Below the pieces are notes generated by a model, which saw only the letters and a program-made list of their open reading frames with translations, did no database searches and was not told the origin of the DNA. From Lachnospiraceae bacterium (GTDB taxonomy: Bacteria > Bacillota_A > Clostridia > Lachnospirales > Lachnospiraceae): 62,127 nucleotides of DNA. How positions within the stretch are numbered: the first letter of the stretch is position 1; every line of letters starts with the position of its first letter. This document shows positions 15,514-22,927 of the stretch, one piece after another. The stretch lies in NCBI GenBank assembly GCA_009911175.1, contig QXWX01000040.1, positions 1-62,127 on the forward strand, in the 5' to 3' direction. Position numbers and translations under genes: made by a program.

Positions 15514-16959
15514 ATGGCAAATTATGAAGCACAGGTTTGTGTAATCGCAGCAGGACCATCCGGATTGTCAGCGGCAGTGCAGGCAGCGGAGGACGGAGCA
15601 GAAGTGATCGTTCTGGAGAAGGCGGCGGCAGTCGGCGGAGCGGCGAACATGGGGATGGGACCGCTGGGAATCGGAACCAGATATCAGAAGCAGAACATGC
15701 AGGACGTTTCGGTAGAAAAGGCGTTCGACATGTTTATGGAATATACACATTATAATGTAGACGCAAGACTGGTAAAACGGTATTTTGAGCAGTCGGCGGA
15801 GACCATTGAGTGGCTGGAGGACATGGGTGTGGAATTTGAAGGCGCGTTCCGCTATTTCCCGAAGTCAGAGCCTACCTGGCATATCGTAAAGACTGACACC
15901 GGCATCGGACCGAGAGCCGCTTCCTTTATGAACAAGGCATTGTACGCAAGGGCCCAGGAGCTGGGTGTGAAGGTGCTTCTGGAAACTCCGGCGAAGAAGA
16001 TCATCATGGAGGACGGAAAGGTAGCAGGCGTCCTGGCGACAGACAAGGACGGAAATGAAGTCCATGTTGCATGTAAAGCTGCCATCATCTGCACCGGCGG
16101 AGCGGGCTGCAATCCGGATTTTATCAAGGAGGAAACAGGTTATATCCACGGAAAAGACATGTTTAACTTCGCAATCCCGGGCATCATGGGCGACGGACTT
16201 AAGATGGCATGGGAGGCAGGCGCTGACAAGCTTCCGGTGCGGATCGAGCAGGCCGCAAGCGTGGTAGGCGTGGAAGACCTTCCGGGAAGTGTTTCCAATA
16301 TCTTCTCACAGCCCAACCTTCTGGTCAATAAATTCGGCAAGCGTTTTATGAACGAGGACCATATGCAGAATACAACCTATCTGTCCAATGCGGTTTCCCA
16401 CCAGAAGGAGCGCAGCGGGTTCAGCATCGTGGATTCTTCCATCGTAAGATATTACATGAAGAACGGCGTAGACAATGTAAGCCTTGTCCGTCCGGACCCG
16501 GATGTATCCGACTTTATTGAAGGCGTAAAGATGGCCCGGGAAAACGGAAATACCGGCCTTGTTGTGGCAGATACCATCGAAGAGCTGGCAGAGCTGGCGG
16601 GGATTGATGTGGACAATCTGGTGGATACAGTGGACGAATACAACGATTACTGCGACAGCGTGGATGAGGAATTTTTCAAGCCGAAGAAATATCTGCGGCC
16701 ATTGGTGAAGGCTCCTTACTACTGTGCGAAGATCTGCCCGGGCGGATACGGAACCGTAGGCGGCATCCGCATCAATGAAAACTGTGAAGCATGCGACAAG
16801 GATTTTGAGCCGGTTCCGGGACTTTACGCGGCAGGCGCAGATTCCTGCAACATTTACGACGACAGCTATATGTTCCTGCTTCCGGGAAATTCCATGGGAT
16901 ATGCGGTAAATACCGGACGTATCGCGGGAATGAGCGCGGCGGAATATGTGGAAGAATAA
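15514..16959 (+). CDS. FAD-dependent oxidoreductase, fumarate reductase/flavocytochrome c type
   Basis: A 481-residue protein of the FAD_binding_2 family, starting at ATG 15514 behind GTGAGGT. The dinucleotide-binding fold is 'VIAAGPSGLSAA' with A in place of the first glycine, then 'VIVLEKAAAVGGAANMGMG', 'IICTGGAGCNPDF', 'NKFGKRFMNED' and the C-terminal 'PGNSMGYAVNTGRIAGMSAA'. It has no signal peptide, heme motifs or FMN-binding domain, so electrons must come from another protein. Relatives reduce activated C=C bonds (fumarate, urocanate, cinnamates) or isoflavone intermediates. The iron-sulfur proteins at 19.2-22.6 kb are the obvious donors. Substrate unknown. Confidence 0.88.
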   Translation: MANYEAQVCVIAAGPSGLSAAVQAAEDGAEVIVLEKAAAVGGAANMGMGPLGIGTRYQKQNMQDVSVEKAFDMFMEYTHYNVDARLVKRYFEQSAETIEWLEDMGVEFEGAFRYFPKSEPTWHIVKTDTGIGPRAASFMNKALYARAQELGVKVLLETPAKKIIMEDGKVAGVLATDKDGNEVHVACKAAIICTGGAGCNPDFIKEETGYIHGKDMFNFAIPGIMGDGLKMAWEAGADKLPVRIEQAASVVGVEDLPGSVSNIFSQPNLLVNKFGKRFMNEDHMQNTTYLSNAVSHQKERSGFSIVDSSIVRYYMKNGVDNVSLVRPDPDVSDFIEGVKMARENGNTGLVVADTIEELAELAGIDVDNLVDTVDEYNDYCDSVDEEFFKPKKYLRPLVKAPYYCAKICPGGYGTVGGIRINENCEACDKDFEPVPGLYAAGADSCNIYDDSYMFLLPGNSMGYAVNTGRIAGMSAAEYVEE

Positions 16960-16971
16960 TCAGAACAGCAG

Positions 16972-17048
16972 CAATATGAAAAAGCAGACTGTGCAAGTTT
17001 ATTTGCAAAAGGCTGATTTTTCATATTGTTATTGGGCGGATAGCCCAA
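16972..17048 (+). other. Two strong hairpins after the FAD reductase gene
   Basis: CAATATGAAAAA (16972-16983) pairs perfectly with TTTTTCATATTG (17017-17028), with a further CAG/CTG pair inside and TGCAA/TTGCA near the loop. Next comes TTGGGC-GGATA-GCCCAA (17032-17048). The first lacks a clean T run after it and may partly terminate or protect the reductase mRNA. Confidence 0.5.
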
Positions 17049-17051
17049 CAA

Positions 17052-17106
17052 CCTCAAACAGGAGCTGCAAATGCAGCGGATAGTCTGCGAGCAGACGGGT
17101 TTGAGG
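17052..17106 (+). ncRNA. Structured intergenic element, copy 2 (outer stem with two hairpins)
   Basis: CCTCAAAC (17052-17059) pairs perfectly with GTTTGAGG (17099-17106). Inside are GCTGC-AAAT-GCAGC (17064-17077) and GTCTGC-GA-GCAGAC (17083-17096). The outer stem sequence differs from copy 1 at 5039-5111 yet still pairs, and hairpin 1 is one pair longer, so pairing is kept while bases change. It lies 30 bases before the nitroreductase start codon. Confidence 0.5.
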
Positions 17107-17136
17107 TCTGCTGTTCGAGAGGAAAAAGGAGGATAT

Positions 17137-17664
17137 ATGAGAGAGACCGTATCAGATATTCAGAACCGCAGAAGCGTAAAAGAGTATAAAGCGGAACAGA
17201 TTACAGATGAGGAACTGACAGCCGTGCTGGAAGCGGGAATGAACGCCCCTTCCGGCGGCAACAGGCAGTCCCCGGTATTTATCGCGGTGCAGAATAAAGA
17301 ATGGATTCAGAAGCTTTGCAGGCTCAATGCGGAAATCGCCGGGGCTCCGGAGGGATTTGACGTGTTCTACGGAGCGCCGACCATCATACTGGTGCTGGCG
17401 GACAAGAACGCGCCCGACGCAGTACAGGACGGAAGCCTGTGCCTGGGAAATATGTTCAACGCGGCATACGCGCTTGGCCTGGGTTCCCGTTGGATCAACC
17501 GGATTCGGGAAACATTTGAAACGGAGCTGGGAAAGGAGCTTTTGAAGGAAGCCGGATACGAAGGAGAATACATCGGAGTCGGCTCCTGTATCCTTGGATA
17601 TCCTGCCAACGGTTTCCCGGAGCCCATCAAACGGAAACCGGATTATTATAAGATCATCCGATAA
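17137..17664 (+). CDS. Nitroreductase family protein
   Basis: A 175-residue flavoprotein. ATG 17137 follows AAAGGAGGAT; the open frame before it covers the structured element and is not coding. 'NRRSVKEYKAEQITDEEL' is the FMN-phosphate binding start, 'NAPSGGNRQSPVF' the FMN loop, and 'GLGSRWINRI' with 'GVGSCILGYP' close the fold. Such homodimers use NAD(P)H to reduce quinones, nitro groups or enones. Its place between a fumarate reductase-like enzyme and iron-sulfur proteins suggests a reductive step on an aromatic or enone product. Confidence 0.92.
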   Translation: MRETVSDIQNRRSVKEYKAEQITDEELTAVLEAGMNAPSGGNRQSPVFIAVQNKEWIQKLCRLNAEIAGAPEGFDVFYGAPTIILVLADKNAPDAVQDGSLCLGNMFNAAYALGLGSRWINRIRETFETELGKELLKEAGYEGEYIGVGSCILGYPANGFPEPIKRKPDYYKIIR

Positions 17665-17687
17665 TTTGGCCATGGAGGGATGACACA

Positions 17688-18032
17688 ATGGAAGAAAAAA
17701 ATAAAGAAGTGATCCGTAATTTTTACCAGGAATTTTTCAATGACCATATTGTAGAATCCGCAGACAAATATGTGAGGGAGGATTACATCCAGCACAATCC
17801 GGGCGTGGATCAGGGCCGGGAAGCTTTAAAGCGTGCATTCGGTGAAAAATTTGCGGAGCATCCGGAGTTTCGGCTGAATATCCAGATGATGATTGCGGAG
17901 AAGGACAAGATTGCGGTCTATCTGAAAAATGTAGATCCCCAGGGAAATACAAAATGCCGTGTGGTAGACATATATCGGCTGGAGGATGGAATGCTGGCGG
18001 AGCACTGGGACGTGCTGCAGCCCTGCGGCTGA
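17688..18032 (+). CDS. SnoaL-like/NTF2-fold protein
   Basis: A 114-residue cone-shaped fold protein of the SnoaL (polyketide cyclase-like) family, from ATG 17688 behind GGAGGGATG. The pattern 'VIRNFYQEFFNDH', 'YVREDYIQHNPGVDQGREAL' and 'VVDIYRLEDGMLAEHWDVLQ' is typical, with the aspartate/histidine pocket ('HW') conserved. Family members include ketosteroid isomerase-like and cyclase enzymes as well as proteins of unknown role. Within this redox operon it may isomerise or dehydrate an intermediate. Confidence 0.88.
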   Translation: MEEKNKEVIRNFYQEFFNDHIVESADKYVREDYIQHNPGVDQGREALKRAFGEKFAEHPEFRLNIQMMIAEKDKIAVYLKNVDPQGNTKCRVVDIYRLEDGMLAEHWDVLQPCG

Positions 18033-18163
18033 TGCTCAGCTCCCTTCTGCTGGGTGAAAATTCTGCGGTGAATCAGTTCCGGGTCGCATGTTTCGGTATG
18101 CTGCTGCTTGGGATTCTGATGCTGATAGCTGCAATGCGTTCCCGCGTAAAGGGCGGACAGTGA
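18032..18163 (+). CDS. Small membrane protein of 43 residues or remnant of a permease
   Basis: The ATG overlaps the previous stop codon as TGATG, so it would be translated by coupling. The product has a single hydrophobic stretch ('ACFGMLLLGILMLIAAMRS') and a basic end. It looks like the last helix of an MFS-type permease, so it may be the leftover of a deleted transporter. Without comparison I cannot tell a small working protein from a relic. Confidence 0.4.
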   Translation: MLSSLLLGENSAVNQFRVACFGMLLLGILMLIAAMRSRVKGGQ

Positions 18164-18207
18164 CACAAAAAAAGGAACAGCCAGACAAATAAAGGAGTAC
18201 ATAAAAT

Positions 18208-19143
18208 ATGAAACAATATGGATTTGGTGTGGATATTGGAGGAACCACCTGCAAGATTGGTTTTTTCGACATGAGCGGAACCGTTCTGGAAAAATGGGAA
18301 ATCAAAACGAATACGGAAAACGGAGGCGCTTCGATTTTAGATGACGTGGCTGCGGAGGTTCTGGGAAAGCTCCGGGAAAAAGGGATCAAAAAAGAGGACG
18401 TCCAGGGGATCGGACTTGGGGTTCCAGGCCCGGTGGGAAGCGACGGGACGGTTTATAAATGCGTCAACCTGGGCTGGGATATTTTCAATGTGGAGACAGA
18501 GCTGTATAAGAAAACCGGCCTTCTGGTAAAGGCGGGCAACGACGCCAATGTGGCGGCCCTGGGCGAGATGTGGCAGGGCGGCGGAAAAGGCCATGAGGAT
18601 GTGGTGATGATCACCCTGGGAACCGGCGTGGGCGGCGGCATCATCATAGGCGGCAGGATCGTGGCAGGCCATCACGGGGCCGGCGGAGAGATCGGACACA
18701 TCCTCATGCGGGAGGATGAAACGCAAACCTGCGGATGCGGAAAGAAAGGGCATCTGGAGCAGTACGCTTCCGCCACCGGAATCGTGCGGATGGCGCAGGA
18801 AAAGCTCTCCGGCGAGACGAGGGAGACAAAGCTGAGTGACATCCGGCCGCTGACCGCAAAGGATATTTTTGACGCGGCGAAAGAGGGAGACACCGTGGCT
18901 TTAGAACTGACAGATCAGCTCTGCGGCATACTTGCGACGGCGATGTCAAGTATTTCCTGCGTGGCTGACCCGGAGATCTTTGTTGTGGGCGGCGGTGTGT
19001 CGAAGGCAGGCGCTTTTTTAATAGAAGGAATCAAAAAACATTTTGTGGAGAAGGCGTTCCATGCCAGCGAAGGGACGGAGATCGCCCTGGCAACCCTGGG
19101 AAATGACGCAGGGATGTATGGGTGTGTGCGGCTTTTGTTTTGA
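18208..19143 (+). CDS. ROK family sugar kinase (glucokinase type)
   Basis: A 311-residue kinase starting at ATG 18208 behind AAAGGAG. The phosphate loop is 'GVDIGGTTCKIG', the catalytic region 'KAGNDANVAALGE', the glycine-rich segment 'TLGTGVGGGIII', and the ROK zinc site 'CGCGKKGHLEQYASATG' provides the cysteines; H in 'GHHGAGGEIGH' completes it. It would phosphorylate glucose or a related hexose in the cytoplasm, such as the sugar freed from glycosides by nearby enzymes. No helix-turn-helix, so it is a kinase and not a repressor. Confidence 0.93.
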   Translation: MKQYGFGVDIGGTTCKIGFFDMSGTVLEKWEIKTNTENGGASILDDVAAEVLGKLREKGIKKEDVQGIGLGVPGPVGSDGTVYKCVNLGWDIFNVETELYKKTGLLVKAGNDANVAALGEMWQGGGKGHEDVVMITLGTGVGGGIIIGGRIVAGHHGAGGEIGHILMREDETQTCGCGKKGHLEQYASATGIVRMAQEKLSGETRETKLSDIRPLTAKDIFDAAKEGDTVALELTDQLCGILATAMSSISCVADPEIFVVGGGVSKAGAFLIEGIKKHFVEKAFHASEGTEIALATLGNDAGMYGCVRLLF

Positions 19144-19253
19144 GCCCGCCGAATCGTACAGGGAAAGGCTGCCGGCGGCAGACTTTTAGGTTAGATGAAG
19201 CCAATCAGGAGAAAGAGAAGGGAATTACTGGAAATAAAGAGGAGGAGATTGAC

Positions 19254-21368
19254 ATGGCAGTCATAACAATTGACGGGATCCGCCTGGAAGTACCGGACAA
19301 CAAGAATGTATTGGACGCGGCCCTGGAAAACGGCATCTATATCCCCCACTTATGCCATCACAAGGACTTGAACCCGCTGGGTTCCTGCCGGATGTGCATC
19401 GTGGAGGTGGAAGGCCAGGAGGGCGTGGTGACGTCCTGTACACTGAAAGCAAAGGATGGAATGACCATCCGGACAAAGACACCGGAGATCGAGCGTCTCC
19501 GTATGCTGGCGCTGGAGCTTCTGCTGGCAGGGCATCCGGAGGACTGCTCCACCTGTCCGAAGTACGGCAACTGCGAGCTGCAGATGCTGATCCAGTATAT
19601 CGGCCCCAAAACCGGAAGACTGAAACTGCGCACCAAAGGATTCAAGGCGGAGGAAGGCAATCCGCTGATCCTCCACGATATGAACCGCTGCGTGCTCTGC
19701 GGCCGCTGTGTGCGTGCCTGCAACGAGCTGCGTGGAGTCAAGGTTCTGCAGTACCAGAAGAAGGAATTGGAGACCTATGTAGGGACGCTGCATAATAAGC
19801 TTTTAAAGGATGCGGACTGCCGGTTCTGCGGCGCATGCGCAGAAGTCTGTCCCACAGGAACCATCCGCGACAAGGTGATCAATTCGGAAGTAAAGAAAGA
19901 GGATGCGGTAGTTCCGTGCCGTCACGCATGTCCGGCCCATACCGACATCCCACGCTATATCCGCCATGTGAAAAACGGGGAATACGACGAGGCGGCTGCG
20001 GTTATCCGTGAGAAGGTGCCGTTCCCCCGTGCTTTGGGATACATCTGTACCCATGTGTGTGAACTGGAATGTAAGAGAAAAGAAGTCAGCGAGGCGATGT
20101 CCATCCGGGATATCAAGCGGTATGCGGCAGACCATGACACCGGCTCATGCTGGAAGGGAAAAGGCAAGCAGCTTGCGGATACCGGAAAGAAGGTCTGTGT
20201 GGTGGGCGGCGGCCCGGCCGGACTGACAGCGGCATATTACCTGCGCAAGCAGGGCCATACGGTGACCTTAAAGGAAGCGCTCCCCACGGTCGGCGGCATG
20301 ATGTCTTACGGAATCCCGTCCTACCGTCTGCCCAGGGAGATCATTGCGGAGGAAGCGGCAGTGATCGAAGCGGCAGGCGTAAAGATCGAAGTGAATACAA
20401 AGGTGGAAAAGCCGGTTGACCTGCTTAAGGAATACGACGCGGTGCTGATGACCATCGGCGGACACAAAGGGGTTCGGCTTCCCATGGAAGGAAATGACCT
20501 GGAGGGCGTGGTGCTGAACGCAGATTTCCTGCGCAACGCAAGCATGGGAAAGGAAACCGGCATCGGAAAGCGGATCATCGTACTGGGCGGCGGAAACGTG
20601 GCATTTGACTGTGCGAGGACGGCGAAACGTCTGGGCGCGGAGGAGATCCATCTGGCCTGCCTGGAGGCAAGGGACGTGATGACAGCCGATGATGAAGAAA
20701 TTGAGCAGGCCCAGGAGGAAGGCATCTTCGTACATCCGGCGCAGACCTTTGAGCGGATCACAGGGACGGACCATGTGACCGGCGTAGATTTTATGAACGT
20801 GGAATCCTTTACCTTTGACGAGAACCGCCGTGCCATCATCCAGAAGGAAGAGGGCAGCGAGCATCATATCGAAGGCGATACGGTTATTTTCGCGGTGGGC
20901 CAGAGGCCGGACATCACGGAAGAAGCCGGGCTGGAGCTGGGAAGAGCCAATTCCATTGCGGTAAAGGATATGGAAACCAATAAAGCTACCTCGGTGGAAG
21001 GCATTTTTGCGGCAGGCGATGCCATTTACGGTACAAAATCCGTGATCATGGCGATTCAGTCCGGACGGGAGGCGGCCAGTGAGGTAGACAGGTACTTAGG
21101 CGGCGACGGAGACATTTCCGAGGTGCTTGCTCCGGTACAGGAGGCAGATCCCTTCATCGGACAGTGCCCGGGCTTCGGATACCTGGAGAAAAAGCATACA
21201 CAGGTGGACGGACCGGAGAAGAGAAGCGACAATTTCAATTTGTTTGACCATGGGATCTGCGACGGGGATATCTGTGCGGAGGCGGGGCGCTGCCTGCAGT
21301 GCGACCTGCGCCTGAAGATTTCCAAACCGAGCCTGTGGGGCGATTTTTCAGAGAGTAAGGAGGCGTAG
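19254..21368 (+). CDS. NuoG-like iron-sulfur/GltD-like flavoprotein oxidoreductase
   Basis: A 704-residue fusion. ATG 19254 follows GAGGAGGAG. Residues 1-80 bind [2Fe-2S] (C34, C45, C48, C62); H94, C98, C101, C107 form the His-Cys3 site of NuoG/HydA; C146-C156 and C189-C199 form two [4Fe-4S] sets. From about residue 215 it is a GltD/NfnL-type NAD(P)H:FAD module ('CRHACPAHTDIPRYI', 'VVGGGPAGLTAAYYL', 'VLGGGNVAFDCARTAKRLG', 'TSVEGIFAAGDAIYG'). It should pass electrons between NAD(P)H and a ferredoxin-like partner in the cytoplasm. The gene after it provides a NuoF-like partner, so a soluble bifurcating or donor complex for the FAD reductase is plausible. Confidence 0.9.
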   Translation: MAVITIDGIRLEVPDNKNVLDAALENGIYIPHLCHHKDLNPLGSCRMCIVEVEGQEGVVTSCTLKAKDGMTIRTKTPEIERLRMLALELLLAGHPEDCSTCPKYGNCELQMLIQYIGPKTGRLKLRTKGFKAEEGNPLILHDMNRCVLCGRCVRACNELRGVKVLQYQKKELETYVGTLHNKLLKDADCRFCGACAEVCPTGTIRDKVINSEVKKEDAVVPCRHACPAHTDIPRYIRHVKNGEYDEAAAVIREKVPFPRALGYICTHVCELECKRKEVSEAMSIRDIKRYAADHDTGSCWKGKGKQLADTGKKVCVVGGGPAGLTAAYYLRKQGHTVTLKEALPTVGGMMSYGIPSYRLPREIIAEEAAVIEAAGVKIEVNTKVEKPVDLLKEYDAVLMTIGGHKGVRLPMEGNDLEGVVLNADFLRNASMGKETGIGKRIIVLGGGNVAFDCARTAKRLGAEEIHLACLEARDVMTADDEEIEQAQEEGIFVHPAQTFERITGTDHVTGVDFMNVESFTFDENRRAIIQKEEGSEHHIEGDTVIFAVGQRPDITEEAGLELGRANSIAVKDMETNKATSVEGIFAAGDAIYGTKSVIMAIQSGREAASEVDRYLGGDGDISEVLAPVQEADPFIGQCPGFGYLEKKHTQVDGPEKRSDNFNLFDHGICDGDICAEAGRCLQCDLRLKISKPSLWGDFSESKEA

Positions 21369-21372
21369 AGTG

Positions 21373-22572
21373 ATGGGTGCTTTGGAACATGCAAAAACAA
21401 TGAGCAGGGAAGATGTGCTGAAAAAGATCGCGGCGCTTGAGATCCAGGAATCCGGAATCCATGCCGGCCCCCTTACCGCCCATTTCGACGCGGCCCTTGC
21501 GGAAAACGTGGAGGAGGGAACGGATCTTGCGGCTGTCGCTGCGCTGAACAACGCAGACACAGACCAGGTGCTGCTGGAAGTACTGAAAAATGACCCGGAG
21601 AAGATTTTTGAAGGGCTGGCCATCGGGGCCTATGCGCTGGGGACAGAGAAGACGGTATTGTACGTGCCGGAGGCGGAGACTGCACTGGCAGAATCCCTGG
21701 CGGATACGGCGGCAAAATACCAGACAGAGGTGAAGGCGGAATTTTTGAATATCCGTGAAAATAAAGGAAATGCGCTGCTCCACATCGTGACCTGCGCAGA
21801 CCTGGCGGATGCATTTTCGGATGCTTATACGCCCGGCGTGTATGTGTCGGTCAACGGCGTGGAAGTGAAGAAGGTGGCTGCGGATACGAAGATAGCGGAT
21901 CTGGCGGACACGGAAGGGGCGAAAGCGCTGCTTCTGGGATATCGGCTCCACCAGCCGGAGGATGCGCAATTGACTGTGGCAGAGGCCGGGATCGCAAACG
22001 GCGTGGTCCGGGTGCTGACAGAGAAGGATTGTATTGTGGCGGAGACGGAGAAGAAGCTGACCGCCTCCAGGAAGCAGAGCTGCGGAAAATGCGTGTTCTG
22101 CCGGGAAGGGCTGATCCAGCTGCAGTATATGCAGAAGGAGACTGCGGAGGGCAGAGGGAAGATGGAATTTCTGGATCTGACCAAAGAGATCGGGGAGGCC
22201 ATGTGCTGCTCCACGCCCTGCAGCATGGGGCAGGTATCCGCAGAGATTGCGCTGACGGCCACGGAGCTGTTCGGCAAGGAATATGAGGCGCATATCAAGA
22301 AGAAAAACTGCCCGGCGGGCGTGTGCGCTTCGTTTGTAAACATTTACATTGATCCCAAGCTGTGTAGCGGGTGTGAGGAATGTGTGGATGTATGTCCGAA
22401 GGATTGTATCGAAGGAAAGGCAAAATATATCCATATGATCGATGACTTTGACTGTACCAAGTGCGGGAAATGTATGGAAGTATGTCCGGAGGACGCAATT
22501 GTGCAGACTACCGGCAAGGTACCGAAGCTGCCGAACAGGCTGACGAAGGTTGGGAAGTTTAGGAAGCATTAA
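21373..22572 (+). CDS. NuoF-like iron-sulfur protein with C-terminal ferredoxin domain
   Basis: A 399-residue protein starting at ATG 21373 behind AAGGAGG (GTG 21370 is the alternative). The middle keeps the NuoF iron-sulfur region ('SCGKCVFCREG', 'CCSTPCSMG', 'YEAHIKKKNCPAGVC') and the end has two [4Fe-4S] ferredoxin motifs ('CSGCEECVDVCPKDCI', 'CTKCGKCMEVCPEDAI'). The N-terminal part is NuoF-like in outline ('AIGAYALGTEKTVLYV') but I do not see the glycine-rich NADH motif or the GEETAL-type FMN segment. It may therefore carry only iron-sulfur clusters and rely on the preceding protein for NAD(P)H. Confidence 0.82.
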   Translation: MGALEHAKTMSREDVLKKIAALEIQESGIHAGPLTAHFDAALAENVEEGTDLAAVAALNNADTDQVLLEVLKNDPEKIFEGLAIGAYALGTEKTVLYVPEAETALAESLADTAAKYQTEVKAEFLNIRENKGNALLHIVTCADLADAFSDAYTPGVYVSVNGVEVKKVAADTKIADLADTEGAKALLLGYRLHQPEDAQLTVAEAGIANGVVRVLTEKDCIVAETEKKLTASRKQSCGKCVFCREGLIQLQYMQKETAEGRGKMEFLDLTKEIGEAMCCSTPCSMGQVSAEIALTATELFGKEYEAHIKKKNCPAGVCASFVNIYIDPKLCSGCEECVDVCPKDCIEGKAKYIHMIDDFDCTKCGKCMEVCPEDAIVQTTGKVPKLPNRLTKVGKFRKH

Positions 22573-22584
22573 AGCGTTTAAGAC

Positions 22585-22613
22585 TTTACACGCAAATTGC
22601 CTTTTGATATAAT
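22585..22613 (+). promoter_or_regulatory. Sigma-A promoter before the 63-residue ORF
   Basis: TTTACA (22585-22590), 17 bases, TATAAT (22608-22613), with a TG extension at 22605-22606. It lies just after the iron-sulfur gene and starts the next unit. Confidence 0.8.
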
Positions 22614-22660
22614 GAGGATATCACAAGACGGTATTTTCATTATGGAAGGGAGGCGGTTCT

Positions 22661-22852
22661 ATGCCAAATTCTGTTGAGATTGCTAAAGACGCGGTTGAAC
22701 AGTTTCAAAAAGTTCAACGGCATATGTTAATAGCGAAAGAAGAAAATGCTGAGAAAACATATGCAAGTTTAAAAAAAGATTATTTATCTTTAAAAGCTAT
22801 TTTGCAGGTAGCGGGTGTCAATCTGACAGACATTGATGAAATAAAAGAGTAA
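22661..22852 (+). CDS. Hypothetical protein, 63 residues
   Basis: ATG 22661 follows GGGAGGCGG and a near-consensus promoter, so expression is likely. The product is a charged, mostly helical protein ('KDAVEQFQKVQRHMLIAKEE', 'LKKDYLSLKAILQVAGVNLT') with no known motif. A hairpin follows and then the AAA/PD-(D/E)XK gene. It may be a partner of that protein, but this is only positional. Confidence 0.7.
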   Translation: MPNSVEIAKDAVEQFQKVQRHMLIAKEENAEKTYASLKKDYLSLKAILQVAGVNLTDIDEIKE

Positions 22853-22865
22853 CGATAAATCAGGG

Positions 22866-22889
22866 TGCCCCGCAGTTTGCTGCGGGGCA
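22866..22889 (+). terminator. GC-rich hairpin, probable weak terminator
   Basis: TGCCCCGCAG (22866-22875) and CTGCGGGGCA (22880-22889) form a perfect ten-pair stem with loop TTTG. Only TTTGG follows, so read-through into the AAA/PD-(D/E)XK gene 39 bases on is expected. Confidence 0.6.
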
Positions 22890-22927
22890 TTTGGCTTAGG
22901 AACTGTGGAAAAACGGGAGGTGCATTT

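Noticed and set aside
21235..22569. Long open frame of 444 codons on the minus strand
   Set aside because: It lies antisense to the NuoF-like gene, has no family motif or ribosome binding site, and its composition is that of a mirrored GC-rich gene.
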